Shown: positions 28,379 through 38,302 of the stretch, one piece after another
Numbering within the stretch: position 1 is the first letter of the stretch
Layout of the letters: the number at the start of each line of letters is the position of its first letter
Assembly: GCA_963745945.1 (NCBI GenBank)
Contig: CAVUZG010000004.1
Coordinates: 1,178,001 to 1,242,000 of the forward strand
Origin: DATFVA01 sp963745945
GTDB taxonomy: Bacteria > Bacteroidota > Ignavibacteria > Ignavibacteriales > Ignavibacteriaceae
Direction of reading: 5' to 3'
DNA length: 64,000 nt
Made by a program: the position numbers and the translations under genes
Notes under the pieces: generated by a model
The model's input: the letters and a program-made list of their open reading frames with translations, nothing else
What the model was told of the DNA's origin: nothing
Databases searched by the model: none

Positions 28379-28427
28379 AACCTTCGAGGTTATTAAAGTG
28401 TTAAATGCCGCCTTAACCTCGAAGGTT
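28379..28427. repeat. REP pair downstream of RAYT gene
   Basis: AACCTTCGAGGTT at 28379-28391 and its perfect reverse complement at 28415-28427 form a second pair with 23 bases between. It ends 8 bases before the next permease start codon and could form a hairpin at the ribosome entry region of that gene. Confidence 0.88.
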
Positions 28428-28435
28428 GCTGCAAA

Positions 28436-29566
28436 ATGAAAATTATTTTAACCATTGTAATAAAAGAATTTCTCCAGTTGAAACGGGATCCGAGGTTATT
28501 TGGAATTATTTTTATTGCTCCTGTTATTCAGCTTATACTGCTTGGCTATGCAGCTAATTTGGATATTAATAATATTAATACTGTTGTCTTTGATCAGGAC
28601 AATACTACAACAAGCCGTGACTTTATAGAAAAATTTGAGCGCTCAGGATATTTCTCTATAAATGATTATGCAGATAATTATGCGCAGGTTATGGAACACA
28701 TTAACAAAGGAGAAGATCTCTGGGCACTTGTGATTCCAAATGATTTTGAAAAAAAATTACAAAGAGGTGAACAGGTAGAAGTTCAACCATTGTTTGACGG
28801 ATCAGATGGGAACAAGGCTTCTATTGCGTTTGGATATGTGAACGGGGTTGTTTCCAGTTATTCCCAAAACATTTTAATAAAAGCCAGGGATAAATCCGGA
28901 ATGCAAAGATTTGCAGGTGTTAATTTAAATCCTGAAATCAGAGTCTGGTATAACCCCGAGCTTAAAACAAGAGTGTTTATGCTTCCCGGAATTATGGGAC
29001 TTCTTCTAACAATTATAACAACTACACTGATGGCAATGGGAATTGTTAAAGAACGGGAGATCGGAACACTCGAACAAATAATTGTTACTCCAATAAAACC
29101 AGCTCAGCTTATCATCGGCAAAACCATTCCATTTATAATTTTGGGATTTATTGATGTTCTTGTCGTATTAGCTGTTATTGTTTTCTGGTTTGGTATCCCG
29201 ATAAGAGGAGATTTCTTTTTCCTTATGCTCGCTTCATTTATTTATGTTCTTTCTTCACTCGGATTAGGATTATTCATTTCAACGGTTTCAAAAACTCAGC
29301 AACAGGCAATGATGGTTGCGATGTTCGGTATTCTTTTACCGATGAATTTCCTTTCCGGTTTTGCTTTCCCAATTGAAAATATGCCGGGATGGATCCAGCC
29401 GATCACTTATCTCATTCCGCTGCGATATTATATTACAATATTAAGAGGCGTAATTCTAAAAGGGGATGGATTGTTCCAGTTAATTCCAGAAACTCTTGCT
29501 CTTCTTGGGATAGGAATTTTTATTCTTGCTGCAAGTTCTATGAGATTCCAGAAAAGATTGAAATAA
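28436..29566 (+). CDS. ABC-2 type efflux permease (YbhR-like)
   Basis: The 376-residue permease is a paralogue of the one at 26601: one N-terminal helix, a periplasmic domain of about 150 residues and five C-terminal helices, with EREIGTLEQIIVTP as the coupling segment. The two probably form the membrane heterodimer of the pump. A REP pair lies directly upstream, so its translation may depend on read-through of that structure. Confidence 0.93.
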   Translation: MKIILTIVIKEFLQLKRDPRLFGIIFIAPVIQLILLGYAANLDINNINTVVFDQDNTTTSRDFIEKFERSGYFSINDYADNYAQVMEHINKGEDLWALVIPNDFEKKLQRGEQVEVQPLFDGSDGNKASIAFGYVNGVVSSYSQNILIKARDKSGMQRFAGVNLNPEIRVWYNPELKTRVFMLPGIMGLLLTIITTTLMAMGIVKEREIGTLEQIIVTPIKPAQLIIGKTIPFIILGFIDVLVVLAVIVFWFGIPIRGDFFFLMLASFIYVLSSLGLGLFISTVSKTQQQAMMVAMFGILLPMNFLSGFAFPIENMPGWIQPITYLIPLRYYITILRGVILKGDGLFQLIPETLALLGIGIFILAASSMRFQKRLK

Positions 29567-29602
29567 AAAAATCCGGAATCCGTTCAAATGAATCCCGGAT
29601 TG
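29562..29602 (-). terminator. Rho-independent terminator of the minus-strand lipoprotein gene
   Basis: CCGGATT at 29595-29601 pairs with AATCCGG at 29570-29576. On the minus strand the stem is followed by a run of seven T. It lies 20 bases beyond the stop of the gene at 29622. On the plus strand there is no T run, so it is not an efficient terminator for the efflux operon. Confidence 0.7.
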
Positions 29603-29621
29603 AGTGTGAGGATGTTATCGA

Positions 29622-30551
29622 TTACTGCTGAACATTTAAAAGCACGCTATCGCCGTTATGCATAACAAATTTCAAATCTTTATTATTATGCTGAACATCA
29701 TTTTTATCAATTTGCGAAACAACACAAACAAGTTTTGCAGCGCCTGTCTGATTTATTAAATTTTGAATTGTTGAAGCTGCAATTGTATACTCACCTGGAT
29801 TGGAATCAAGAAGAATAAAAACAGGATCGCCCATCGGGGGAAGCTGCATTGGAGGATGATTACCGTTTCCTCCGTAACGGGGACCATGCTGAGGAGGAAC
29901 TGGCGGACGAATAGGCATTAATCTGATTGCGATGGGATCCTCAGCTGTACCACCTGACCATTCTAAATTTAAATCATTAGCCGGATTTATTGTTGTGTCC
30001 TCAACAGGTGAATTTACATGAATCAGAGCAGACGGGGCAGTCATTGTATAGTTTAGTGGAGGAAATTCCGGTGAACCGGTAATTTCAAACTCATAATCTG
30101 CGCCGGGGACAAAATCAAGATGTCCGTCATCAAAAAAGCGGGGATAAAGTGAATAAAATACTCCGCCATCAGGTCCGGTTCTCTTCTCAAGCTGCAGCTG
30201 GTTACCATCATAATTAATATAGATAGTACCCACATCAATTCCACTGCGTATAAATGGGCGCGGATGAAGACTATCTCCGAAAACAAGCGCCATTGCGTGT
30301 CCGTTTATTTCATCATTCCATCTGATCGGTCCAAACAGTTCATTCCATCCTAAAGAAAAAACTCCATTACAATCCCGCATCGGAATTCCTTCATTATTAA
30401 GCACACCCATGTCATTTTCTACAACTGTAGACTTATCGAGTTGATTTGATGTGGGGGTTGTATTTGTCGGCTCAGTTGAATTGGAACAACCTGTAAATAA
30501 AAACGGGATGAAAATACCTGCCATAATTAATAGCTTTTTAAACGTCCGCAT
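29622..30551 (-). CDS. Lipoprotein of unknown function
   Basis: The 309-residue protein has a signal peptide with lipobox (LFTGC, Cys near residue 22) followed by a Ser/Thr/Asn-rich linker. The rest appears beta-rich, and a proline-, glycine- and histidine-rich loop sits near residues 220-240 (PPVPPQHGPRYGGNGNHPP). I do not recognise the family. It is convergent with the efflux operon and has its own terminator. Confidence 0.7.
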   Translation of the reverse strand: MRTFKKLLIMAGIFIPFLFTGCSNSTEPTNTTPTSNQLDKSTVVENDMGVLNNEGIPMRDCNGVFSLGWNELFGPIRWNDEINGHAMALVFGDSLHPRPFIRSGIDVGTIYINYDGNQLQLEKRTGPDGGVFYSLYPRFFDDGHLDFVPGADYEFEITGSPEFPPLNYTMTAPSALIHVNSPVEDTTINPANDLNLEWSGGTAEDPIAIRLMPIRPPVPPQHGPRYGGNGNHPPMQLPPMGDPVFILLDSNPGEYTIAASTIQNLINQTGAAKLVCVVSQIDKNDVQHNNKDLKFVMHNGDSVLLNVQQ

Positions 30552-30694
30552 CGTTATTCTCCTAATATTTGTTGGATAAGTTAATAATTTAATTTCCTGA
30601 ATAAAATTTCTTCATTTACTTACTTTCAGAATACTGTTTTAACAGGTTTTCTGATTTTTTATATTTGAGTTCAAAAAAGGAATAAAGGTTTAAA

Positions 30695-31132
30695 TTGAGC
30701 AGAATAAAAATTGAAATGCCAGATAAATTCGAGTTTTCAACGATAATTCCAGTTAGAGTTACAGATATCAATTATGGGAATCACCTGGGGAATGACTCGC
30801 TTCTCTCGTTGATACATGAGGCGAGAGTTCAATATTTAAATAATATTAATTTAACCGAAATGGATGCAGGTGGATGCGGAATAATTATGGTAGATTCTGC
30901 AATAATTTATAAATCAGAAATTTTTTATGGGGATAACTTAATTTTTAATATTTCTGTTGATGGATTTACAAGTACAGGCTGCGATTTTTATTACAGGATA
31001 ATAAGTAAGAATAGTTCTAAAGAAGCCGCATTGGCTAAAACAGGAATAGTTTTTTTCGATTATACCAGAAAAAAAACTTCACAGGTTCCAAATATTTTTA
31101 ATGAAAAAATTGAAAAACTGAAATCCCGCTAA
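30695..31132 (+). CDS. Acyl-CoA thioesterase, hotdog fold (4HBT family)
   Basis: The 145-residue protein has the 4HBT pattern VRVTDINYGNHLGNDSLLSLIHEARV in its first third, with the Asp and Asn-His of this family. It probably hydrolyses an acyl-CoA thioester; substrate unknown. The start is TTG at 30695, six bases after AAGG; the first in-frame ATG is at 30716 and would remove seven residues. Confidence 0.85.
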   Translation: MSRIKIEMPDKFEFSTIIPVRVTDINYGNHLGNDSLLSLIHEARVQYLNNINLTEMDAGGCGIIMVDSAIIYKSEIFYGDNLIFNISVDGFTSTGCDFYYRIISKNSSKEAALAKTGIVFFDYTRKKTSQVPNIFNEKIEKLKSR

Positions 31133-31244
31133 ATAATTACTAATTTTCATTTCAAATACATAAAAATAATTTTACATAATTGAACTCCTTTGAATTCGTT
31201 TATGTTTCTGTTTATAATATTATTCATTTTTTAAGGATAGCTGG

Positions 31245-32591
31245 ATGAAAATTACAAGTCCTGCACCGCCAATAGAAAAAATTATCAGACCGTTTAAAGA
31301 ATTTACAAAGGCTGAGGCTTCAAGCGGAATAATTTTAATTATCTGTACAGTTGTCGCACTTATCTGGGCAAACACCGGTTTTTCAGAATCCTATTTTCAT
31401 TTTTGGCATGCAAATATTTCCATAGGGTTCGAGGAATTCAAATTAAGTTACAGTCTTCATCACTGGATTAATGATGGGCTGATGGCAATCTTCTTTTTTG
31501 TTGTAGGACTAGAAATAAAAAGAGAGTTTCTCGTTGGTGAACTGTCATCACCTAAACAGGCATCTCTTCCGGTTGCTGCAGCTTTGGGCGGAATGGTTTT
31601 ACCGGCTTTAATTTATACTTTATTTAATCTGGGTGGAAAAGGCGAAGCCGGTTGGGGAATACCTATGGCAACAGACATTGCTTTTGTCATCGGACTTATG
31701 GCACTGCTTGGATCACATGTTCCCACTAACCTCAAGATTTTTGTAACTGCACTTGCTATAGCTGATGATATTGGGGCTGTACTTGTTATTGCTTTTTTTT
31801 ATACATCCAATTTATCTCTAACCGCTTTAATAATTGCCGGAAGCATAGTAATTATATTATTAATCTTAAATCGTCTGGGAGTAAGAAACCTGCTTGTTTA
31901 CAGTTTACTTGGTATACTTTTATGGATAGCATTTCTGAAATCAGGAATACACGCAACAGTTGCAGGTGTAATTCTTGCATTCATTATTCCTGCCACATCT
32001 CGCTATAATACAAAAGATTTCCTGCTTAACGGCAATGACTTACTGGAAGAATTCGATAAAAAAGGTATCGAAGGTCCCAATGTTCTTGCAAATGAGGAAA
32101 GACAAAATATAGTTCAAACAATGGAAACCACATGCAAAAAAGTTCTCACACCTCTTCAGAGATATGAACATAGCCTTAATCCGTGGGTATCATTTTTTAT
32201 AATGCCGGTATTTGCACTGGCAAACGCAGGAGTTCCTTTACAGGAAGATTTCTTCACAGCTCTTTTTAGTGAAATAAGTATTGGAATTATTATGGGATTA
32301 TTTTTCGGAAAACAAATTGGAATATTTATCTTCTCCTGGATTGCGGTGAAGTTAAACCTTGCAGACTTGCCTTCAAAAATTACCTGGAAACAATTATATG
32401 GAGCTGGCATTCTGGCCGGAATCGGATTTACTATGTCTTTGTTTATAACAAATCTTGCTTTTACTTCAGAAGAAATTTCCAATATTGCAAAAGTTGGAAT
32501 TCTTGCTGCTTCACTCATATCAGGAATTACTGGATATTTAATTCTAAGAAATTCAGGAAGAAAAGAAACTTCAGAAAAGAGTTATGTATGA
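31245..32591 (+). CDS. nhaA: Na+/H+ antiporter NhaA
   Basis: The 448-residue membrane protein has the NhaA motifs GLEIKREFLVGEL and the ion-binding aspartate pair in IADDIGAVLVIAFFY. It is longer than the 388-residue E. coli protein because of a charged cytoplasmic insert (about residues 258-305), seen in many NhaA proteins of other phyla. It exchanges sodium for protons at the inner membrane. An AAGGA ribosome site precedes the ATG. Confidence 0.96.
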   Translation: MKITSPAPPIEKIIRPFKEFTKAEASSGIILIICTVVALIWANTGFSESYFHFWHANISIGFEEFKLSYSLHHWINDGLMAIFFFVVGLEIKREFLVGELSSPKQASLPVAAALGGMVLPALIYTLFNLGGKGEAGWGIPMATDIAFVIGLMALLGSHVPTNLKIFVTALAIADDIGAVLVIAFFYTSNLSLTALIIAGSIVIILLILNRLGVRNLLVYSLLGILLWIAFLKSGIHATVAGVILAFIIPATSRYNTKDFLLNGNDLLEEFDKKGIEGPNVLANEERQNIVQTMETTCKKVLTPLQRYEHSLNPWVSFFIMPVFALANAGVPLQEDFFTALFSEISIGIIMGLFFGKQIGIFIFSWIAVKLNLADLPSKITWKQLYGAGILAGIGFTMSLFITNLAFTSEEISNIAKVGILAASLISGITGYLILRNSGRKETSEKSYV

Positions 32592-32670
32592 TTATAATTA
32601 TAAATTAACTGGTAACCATTTATTATTTTAGGAATAGCTATTAATATATATTGAAAAAATCGGAGTAGTA

Positions 32671-33417
32671 ATGATCAAATTAGTTTTGCTGCGGCATGGT
32701 GAAAGTTTATGGAATAAAGAAAACCGGTTTACAGGGTGGACAGATGTGGATCTTTCAGAGCAGGGAATTATTGAAGCAAATAAAGCCGGAGAACTTTTAA
32801 AAGCAGAAGGATTTATGTTTGATATGGCTTATACTTCTGTGCTGAAGAGAGCAATCAGAACTTTGTGGATAACATTGGATAAACTGGATCTGATGTGGAT
32901 TCCTGTTGAGAGATCGTGGAGATTAAATGAAAGGCATTATGGTGCATTGCAGGGATTAAACAAAGCCGAAACAGCTAAGAAATTCGGAGACGAACAGGTA
33001 CACATTTGGAGAAGAAGTTATGATATCCAGCCGCCGGCATTTGAAAAAAATGATGAGCGATTTCCGGGAAAAGATCCTCGTTATAAAAATTTAACAGATA
33101 AAGAATTACCTCTTACCGAATGTTTAAAAGATACTGTTGAACGATTTCTCCCCTACTGGAAAGAAACAATTGCACCAACAATAAAATCCGGAAAGAAAAT
33201 TATAATTGCTGCGCACGGAAATAGTTTGAGAGCGCTTGTAAAATATCTAGATAACATTCCGGATGAAGAAATTGTTGGATTGAACATTCCGACCGGTGTG
33301 CCTTTAGTTTATGAACTTGATGAAAACTTAAAACCGATTAAACATCATTATCTCGGAAACCAGGAAGAGATAGAGAAGAAGGCAAAAGCTGTAGCAAACC
33401 AGGGAAAAGCGAAGTAA
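32671..33417 (+). CDS. gpmA: 2,3-bisphosphoglycerate-dependent phosphoglycerate mutase
   Basis: The 248-residue protein has the phosphohistidine motif LRHGESLWN (His9), WRLNERHYGALQG and the second histidine in AAHGNSLRAL. It interconverts 3- and 2-phosphoglycerate in glycolysis and is full length. It stands alone between NhaA and a T9SS cargo gene. Confidence 0.97.
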   Translation: MIKLVLLRHGESLWNKENRFTGWTDVDLSEQGIIEANKAGELLKAEGFMFDMAYTSVLKRAIRTLWITLDKLDLMWIPVERSWRLNERHYGALQGLNKAETAKKFGDEQVHIWRRSYDIQPPAFEKNDERFPGKDPRYKNLTDKELPLTECLKDTVERFLPYWKETIAPTIKSGKKIIIAAHGNSLRALVKYLDNIPDEEIVGLNIPTGVPLVYELDENLKPIKHHYLGNQEEIEKKAKAVANQGKAK

Positions 33418-33461
33418 ATAAATTATAATGTAGTAATATTTACTTTCTATTCCATTTTTCT

Positions 33462-33469
33462 TAGGTTTG
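33462..33469 (+). promoter_or_regulatory. Possible -7 element TAGGTTTG
   Basis: The octamer matches TAnnTTTG and lies 28 bases before the start of the T9SS cargo gene. No TTG is seen at the expected -33 position, so this is a weak assignment. Confidence 0.3.
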
Positions 33470-33497
33470 TTATAAAATAATTGGGCTTGGGGTTTTT

Positions 33498-35591
33498 ATG
33501 AAATTTGTATTTTACATTTTTGTTACCTTTCTTTTTTTCAGTGGCTACCTCCCAGCACAATATTATTGGCAGAACCCATCTCAGGCAGGTAAACGAATTC
33601 ATGACATGCAGTTCATTGATAGTCTCACTGGTTATGCTTGCGGATATGGAGGATTTTTAATAAAAACCACAGATAGCGGTAATCAGTGGATAGAGAAACA
33701 AGTACCAGATGATGGATTAATTGTAGATTTATTTTTTCTAAATGAAGAAATTGGATGGATTCTGTATAATGGCACAGACAATTTGTATAGGACAACTGAT
33801 GGGGGAGATAGCTGGTATTTTATCTCTAATTTTCAATCGAGACACGCTTCTATAATATATTTTTTGGATGAACAAAATGGATTTGCGGGTGGTTATACCG
33901 GCGGTTTAGGTTATATGCTTAAAACTACTGACGGTGGCTTTGACTGGGAAGATGAAACAGAAGTAAATGAGTGTTCTTCAATTTATTTTCTTAATCATGA
34001 TACAGGTTTTGTTGGTTCTACTAACATTATTTATAAAACAAATGATGGAGGAAATACCTGGACAACAATAGGTATTGATTACGCAGTGTTTACTCCTTGG
34101 GATATATTTGCATACAACCAAAATAATATATATCTAATTGGCTATGGAACAGACATTTATGGAAATAATCATTTTGTGTATTTAAATACCTCTAATGGAG
34201 GCACTACTTGGGACACACTTTCTTTTAAAAATTCTTTAACTGATATTTATTTTAAATCACCTTCGAATGGATTTATCTGTGAGGATAAAATACTCAGAAC
34301 AACGAACCGCGGTGCATCCTGGGATACCACAAATTTTTCCGCAGATGAATTTTGTTTCGTTGGAAATAAATCCTGGTCATATTATTACAATACTGTGAGT
34401 TTTTCGGAGAATGAATGGAGTTCTTCGACTCCACAAATAAAGAGTGTTTTCACAGGTTTTATAAATGACGGATTTGCAATAGATTCCGAAAAAGTTTTTG
34501 CCTGTGGTTCGAATGGTTCTATCCTCAGAACACTTGATGGAGGGAAACACTGGGATAAACCTTACTCATCTTCGGCAAACATTTGGATGAATGGAATAAC
34601 AGCAAAGAATGGTGAAATTTGGTCTGTCGGCGACAATGGAAAGGTGGTTTTCAGTAAAGATGATGGAACAACCTGGACAGAAAAAACAATAGATGATAGC
34701 TACTTAAGTGATATTACATTCCTTTCGGATGGGACAGGATTTATATCTTGCAGCCTTGGAAGTGTCGGAGCATTATTTACTTCTGTCGATGGAGGTGAAA
34801 CCTGGGGTTTACTCGAAGAATTCATGGATGTAACTAATCTTAATAAGATTAAATTTTCAACTGGCGATTTAGGGTGGGCCACAGGTTACCCACGGGCAAT
34901 ATTCAGAACTACGGATAGGGGAAATAGCTGGGAAAATGTGGTTGATTCAGTTTATGCCCCAGCTTCAATTGCAGTAAGTGGGGACACTGCCTGGTTCAGT
35001 TATGGGAATAAGATTCTGAGAACAACTGATGCCGGAAACACTTGGGAATCATTTAATGTGTTTGAGGGCGGAACTGGCAGTACAAAAACAGATATTGATT
35101 TTATAAATTCCAAAATTGGATATGAATGTACTTATGACAGTCGTGTGCTTAAGACAACAAACGGCGGTGAGACTTGGAATGAGGAAAACTATCCCAAAGG
35201 AGTAGATAATTTTGCTCTCAATTTTGTAAATGAAGAGAAAGGTTGGGTTTTTGGATCTCCCGGAATTATTATAATGAGAAACCCATATTTTGTATCAATT
35301 AATAATAATTCCTATATGGGTTCTGATAAATTCATTTTATTACAGAATTATCCTAATCCATTTAATCCAACAACTATTATAGAATTTGAGTTGCCTGAAA
35401 GAACAAATGTTAGTCTCAAAATATACGATGTACTTGGAAAGGAAATAAAATCTTTAATAAAAAATGAAATACGCAACCAAGGAAAATATGAAGTGAATTT
35501 TAATGGAAAAGATTTAGCGAGCGGTGTGTACATATACAGATTAAGAACAGATGAATTTTCAGTATCTAAGAAAATGCTGCTATTAAAATAA
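33498..35591 (+). CDS. Secreted YCF48/BNR-type beta-propeller protein with T9SS sorting domain
   Basis: The 697-residue protein has a signal peptide (to about residue 21) and at least eight Asp-box-like repeats of the type TTDGGxSW (for example TTDGGDSW, TTDGGFDW, KTNDGGNTW, RTTDRGNSW, TTNGGETW), giving one or two propellers of the YCF48/sialidase-like kind. The last 80 residues are a T9SS sorting domain (LLQNYPNPFNPTTIIEF, LKIYDVLGKEI, ASGVYIYRL). It is expected to be displayed or released at the cell surface. Ligand unknown. Confidence 0.88.
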   Translation: MKFVFYIFVTFLFFSGYLPAQYYWQNPSQAGKRIHDMQFIDSLTGYACGYGGFLIKTTDSGNQWIEKQVPDDGLIVDLFFLNEEIGWILYNGTDNLYRTTDGGDSWYFISNFQSRHASIIYFLDEQNGFAGGYTGGLGYMLKTTDGGFDWEDETEVNECSSIYFLNHDTGFVGSTNIIYKTNDGGNTWTTIGIDYAVFTPWDIFAYNQNNIYLIGYGTDIYGNNHFVYLNTSNGGTTWDTLSFKNSLTDIYFKSPSNGFICEDKILRTTNRGASWDTTNFSADEFCFVGNKSWSYYYNTVSFSENEWSSSTPQIKSVFTGFINDGFAIDSEKVFACGSNGSILRTLDGGKHWDKPYSSSANIWMNGITAKNGEIWSVGDNGKVVFSKDDGTTWTEKTIDDSYLSDITFLSDGTGFISCSLGSVGALFTSVDGGETWGLLEEFMDVTNLNKIKFSTGDLGWATGYPRAIFRTTDRGNSWENVVDSVYAPASIAVSGDTAWFSYGNKILRTTDAGNTWESFNVFEGGTGSTKTDIDFINSKIGYECTYDSRVLKTTNGGETWNEENYPKGVDNFALNFVNEEKGWVFGSPGIIIMRNPYFVSINNNSYMGSDKFILLQNYPNPFNPTTIIEFELPERTNVSLKIYDVLGKEIKSLIKNEIRNQGKYEVNFNGKDLASGVYIYRLRTDEFSVSKKMLLLK

Positions 35592-35626
35592 AACATATAA
35601 GTTCACTAAATATTTGTTAGAACCTC

Positions 35627-36604
35627 CTACAAATGAAAATTAATCTGAAAAGTCGGTGTTAAAAACGTTGATTGTTTTGAATCTCCAATATTATTTTCAT
35701 GCAGAATTCTTGCACCGACAACTATTTCACTGTTTGTAGCAAGGTTTAAAATTAAGCCGGGTGTAAAAGTTAAAAAGGTAGCCATACTTTCTCCCCTCTC
35801 ATCTTTTACTGTTAGTGAATTTCCCCAGAATGAATAATTCGGATCGTAGTTATTTGGATCAAATGAAACAACTGTTTGAGTAAAAAATCCGATTGATGCA
35901 AAAAAATTGATCGGAGAATTTTGTGCAGCAGAATTATATGTAAATGAAAAATACGGATTGACTGTACTAAAATTATCTTTGTCTCTGAAGAAAGAAACAT
36001 CTTTAACGGTATAACCGGAAGATGAATTATGTTCTTCAGTTACCACAATACTTGCAGCATCATAATACAAATTTTGCCAGATCAAACCAGCATCAAATCT
36101 GAAGGCACGCGTTTCGGTTAACTCAAATAACCCGATTCCGATTGTTCCTCCAAAATAATCTCTGCTTTTATCACTTGAATATGAAAGACCTCCCGTTACT
36201 GCAAATGCATTAGATAACTGGATATCCATATTCAATCCAGCGGTAACCTGCGGCAAATTCCATGTGAGATTATCTCCTTTAAATTCGTAAAAGTTTGAAT
36301 CGGAAATTTTATAACTCCTGGTTCCATCTTGATTATAAACAGTATCAATCTGGTAGATGTTATTTTCATTTACTGTTGAATGAGAATCGACATTTCCTGA
36401 AAGATATTTTCTTCCATTGTAGGAAAATCTTGGGGATACTGTAAATGTGCTTCCGGGATTTGACATTACCTCGATTGGTGGTTGATTTAATGGGCCGGAA
36501 ACATCTACATTCTGAAGATAAATGGTTTGAGTTACAGATGTGCAACCTGTAAGTAATAATGTTACTGCAGGAAGAAGTAACCAATAATAATATAACCCTC
36601 TCAT
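35627..36604 (-). CDS. Probable outer membrane lipoprotein, beta-barrel-like
   Basis: The 325-residue protein has a signal peptide with lipobox (LLLTGC, Cys near residue 21). The following sequence alternates polar and hydrophobic residues in strand-like runs, ends in strands with aromatic residues and finishes FQINFHL. It is probably an outer membrane barrel or surface lipoprotein. The family is not recognised. It is convergent with the propeller protein gene. Confidence 0.65.
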   Translation of the reverse strand: MRGLYYYWLLLPAVTLLLTGCTSVTQTIYLQNVDVSGPLNQPPIEVMSNPGSTFTVSPRFSYNGRKYLSGNVDSHSTVNENNIYQIDTVYNQDGTRSYKISDSNFYEFKGDNLTWNLPQVTAGLNMDIQLSNAFAVTGGLSYSSDKSRDYFGGTIGIGLFELTETRAFRFDAGLIWQNLYYDAASIVVTEEHNSSSGYTVKDVSFFRDKDNFSTVNPYFSFTYNSAAQNSPINFFASIGFFTQTVVSFDPNNYDPNYSFWGNSLTVKDERGESMATFLTFTPGLILNLATNSEIVVGARILHENNIGDSKQSTFLTPTFQINFHL

Positions 36605-36812
36605 ATAACCTCCCTGAAACTATTTCTTTATGCTTTAAATATAATTATTACAAAATTTATTGTCATTAAAAATATTTCTTCCTTAATTGGAAAAAATGTT
36701 AGCAAAAGCAGGCAGAAATAAGGTTTAACTTCAATTTAGCCTTGACTTTCAAAACCAAATTATCCATCTTTTGCCACGATTTTACATCAACTAAATGGTT
36801 GCACCCTTTCTT

Positions 36813-37847
36813 ATGATTAAAAAATTCACTTTTATATTTTTTATAATTCTACTTTTCCTTCCCCAAACTGATGCGCAAACTGTAATTGGTAAATATGCCG
36901 GTGAATTCATGGCTATTGGTGTTGGAGGAAGACCCCTTGCAATGGGAGGAGCTTTTGTTGCTGTAGCAAACGATCTTACTGCCGGATATTATAATCCTGC
37001 CGGACTTGTACAAATTAATTATCCGCAGATTGCGTTGATGCACGATGAGAGATTTGGTAATCTTGTTAATTATGATTACGCAGCTGTAGCAATTCCGTGG
37101 GATACGGATATGAGTTTTAGTTTAAGTGTTATGAGACTTGGAATAGATGGAATTCCAGACACAAGAAACGCCCTGGTTGATGCAAACGGCGATGGTATAT
37201 TAGATATTAATGACGACCGACTGGACTATTCGAAAATAACTGAATTTAGTGATCAGGATTGGGCTTTCTACCTCAGCTTTTCCAAGAAACATTCTGAAAA
37301 TTTTTATTATGGTGCAAGCATAAAAATTATAAGACGTGATATCGCCGAGTACAGTGCGAACGGTATTGGTTTTGATGTCGGGGCTATTTATATCCCATTT
37401 GAAAACTTCTCTGTTGGAGCCAATCTTCAGGATATAACAACTACCCTGGTTGCCTGGAATACGGGACGAAATGAATTAATTTCACCTACCGCAAAAATTG
37501 GAGCTGCTTATGGATTAGATATTCTTAATGGAAGACTAACCCCTGCTCTCGATTTTGATGTAAGATTTGAAAATCGCCGATATGCTTCGACTTTTCATCT
37601 TGGTGCGGTAAGCTTTGATATGCACGCCGGGTTTGAATTTAATTATAACAATTTGTTTTCTGTAAGAGCCGGATACAATGATGTTAAACAATTTACAGTT
37701 GGTGCAGGAATAAAACTACCCAAACTTAATATCGATTATTCATTTGCAAGGTTTAATATGTCAGAGTTAGACAGGCTTCCGGATACACACAGAATTTCAA
37801 TTATATTAACTCTTGAGGAACCACGATTCTTGAGAGATGGAATGTAG
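36813..37847 (+). CDS. PorV/PorQ-family outer membrane protein
   Basis: I use the ATG at 36813 (MIKKFTFIFF), because it begins the signal peptide; a start at 36795 would add six residues. The mature part begins QTVIGKYAGEFMAIGVGGRPLAMGGAFVAVANDLTAGYYNPAG, the typical N-terminus of this family, and the rest is barrel-like. It is the second such protein in the window. A short EF-hand-like loop (DANGDGILDINDDR, about residues 113-126) may bind calcium. Confidence 0.85.
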   Translation: MIKKFTFIFFIILLFLPQTDAQTVIGKYAGEFMAIGVGGRPLAMGGAFVAVANDLTAGYYNPAGLVQINYPQIALMHDERFGNLVNYDYAAVAIPWDTDMSFSLSVMRLGIDGIPDTRNALVDANGDGILDINDDRLDYSKITEFSDQDWAFYLSFSKKHSENFYYGASIKIIRRDIAEYSANGIGFDVGAIYIPFENFSVGANLQDITTTLVAWNTGRNELISPTAKIGAAYGLDILNGRLTPALDFDVRFENRRYASTFHLGAVSFDMHAGFEFNYNNLFSVRAGYNDVKQFTVGAGIKLPKLNIDYSFARFNMSELDRLPDTHRISIILTLEEPRFLRDGM

Positions 37848-37853
37848 ATATTC

Positions 37854-37878
37854 AGCGGAGTTCAACTCCGCTTTTTTT
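37854..37878 (+). terminator. Rho-independent terminator
   Basis: AGCGGAG (37854-37860) and CTCCGCT (37866-37872) form a 7-bp stem with a five-base loop, followed by seven T. It serves the PorV-like gene and overlaps the stop codon region of the convergent DoxX gene. Confidence 0.9.
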
Positions 37879-38302
37879 ATGCCTTTTTCTTTCCAAACAA
37901 ATTATAATCTAAACTGTACTTACCAGGTCCCGTAAAAAACAAACCTAAAATAGTTATTCCCAGCTCCAGCGGATAAGTTATACTACCTAAACTCCCTCCG
38001 GAAATAATTGCCCGGTTTGCTGCAACAAACATAGTTATGATTATAAAAATAGCTGCGGGTCGAAAATATAATCCCAGAAGTATTAACAAACCTCCAAAGA
38101 ATTCAGCACACGAAGCAAGAAAACCCCACACAACGAACTCAAAATTAATTCCGATAAAACTAACTGCTGAACCAATTTTTGCCCATAACTCGGGACCTGC
38201 AAATATTTTTTGTCCGCCGTGAACTACAAGGTAACTTAGCCCCAGAACAATCCGGATAATCAGTAAACCAAAATCAGTATAGGATTTTATCCTCAGATTC
38301 AT
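37877..38302 (-). CDS. DoxX-family membrane protein
   Basis: The 141-residue protein has four predicted membrane helices and the DoxX pattern LLIIRIVLGLSYLVVHGGQKIF. Members are linked to thiol and redox stress in some bacteria, but activity is generally not known. Its start overlaps the stop of a receiver-domain gene by four bases. Confidence 0.88.
   Translation of the reverse strand: MNLRIKSYTDFGLLIIRIVLGLSYLVVHGGQKIFAGPELWAKIGSAVSFIGINFEFVVWGFLASCAEFFGGLLILLGLYFRPAAIFIIITMFVAANRAIISGGSLGSITYPLELGITILGLFFTGPGKYSLDYNLFGKKKA

Larger units (their letters stand above)
27736..28427 (+). mobile_element. RAYT/REP unit inserted in the ABC efflux operon
   Basis: The unit consists of a REP pair, a Y1-type transposase gene and a second REP pair, and fills almost all of the space between the two permease genes (4 bases from the upstream stop and 8 from the downstream start). 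Without it the permease genes would be about a dozen bases apart, as in a normal operon. This composition is known as a REPtron. No target-site duplication could be defined by eye. Confidence 0.8.
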
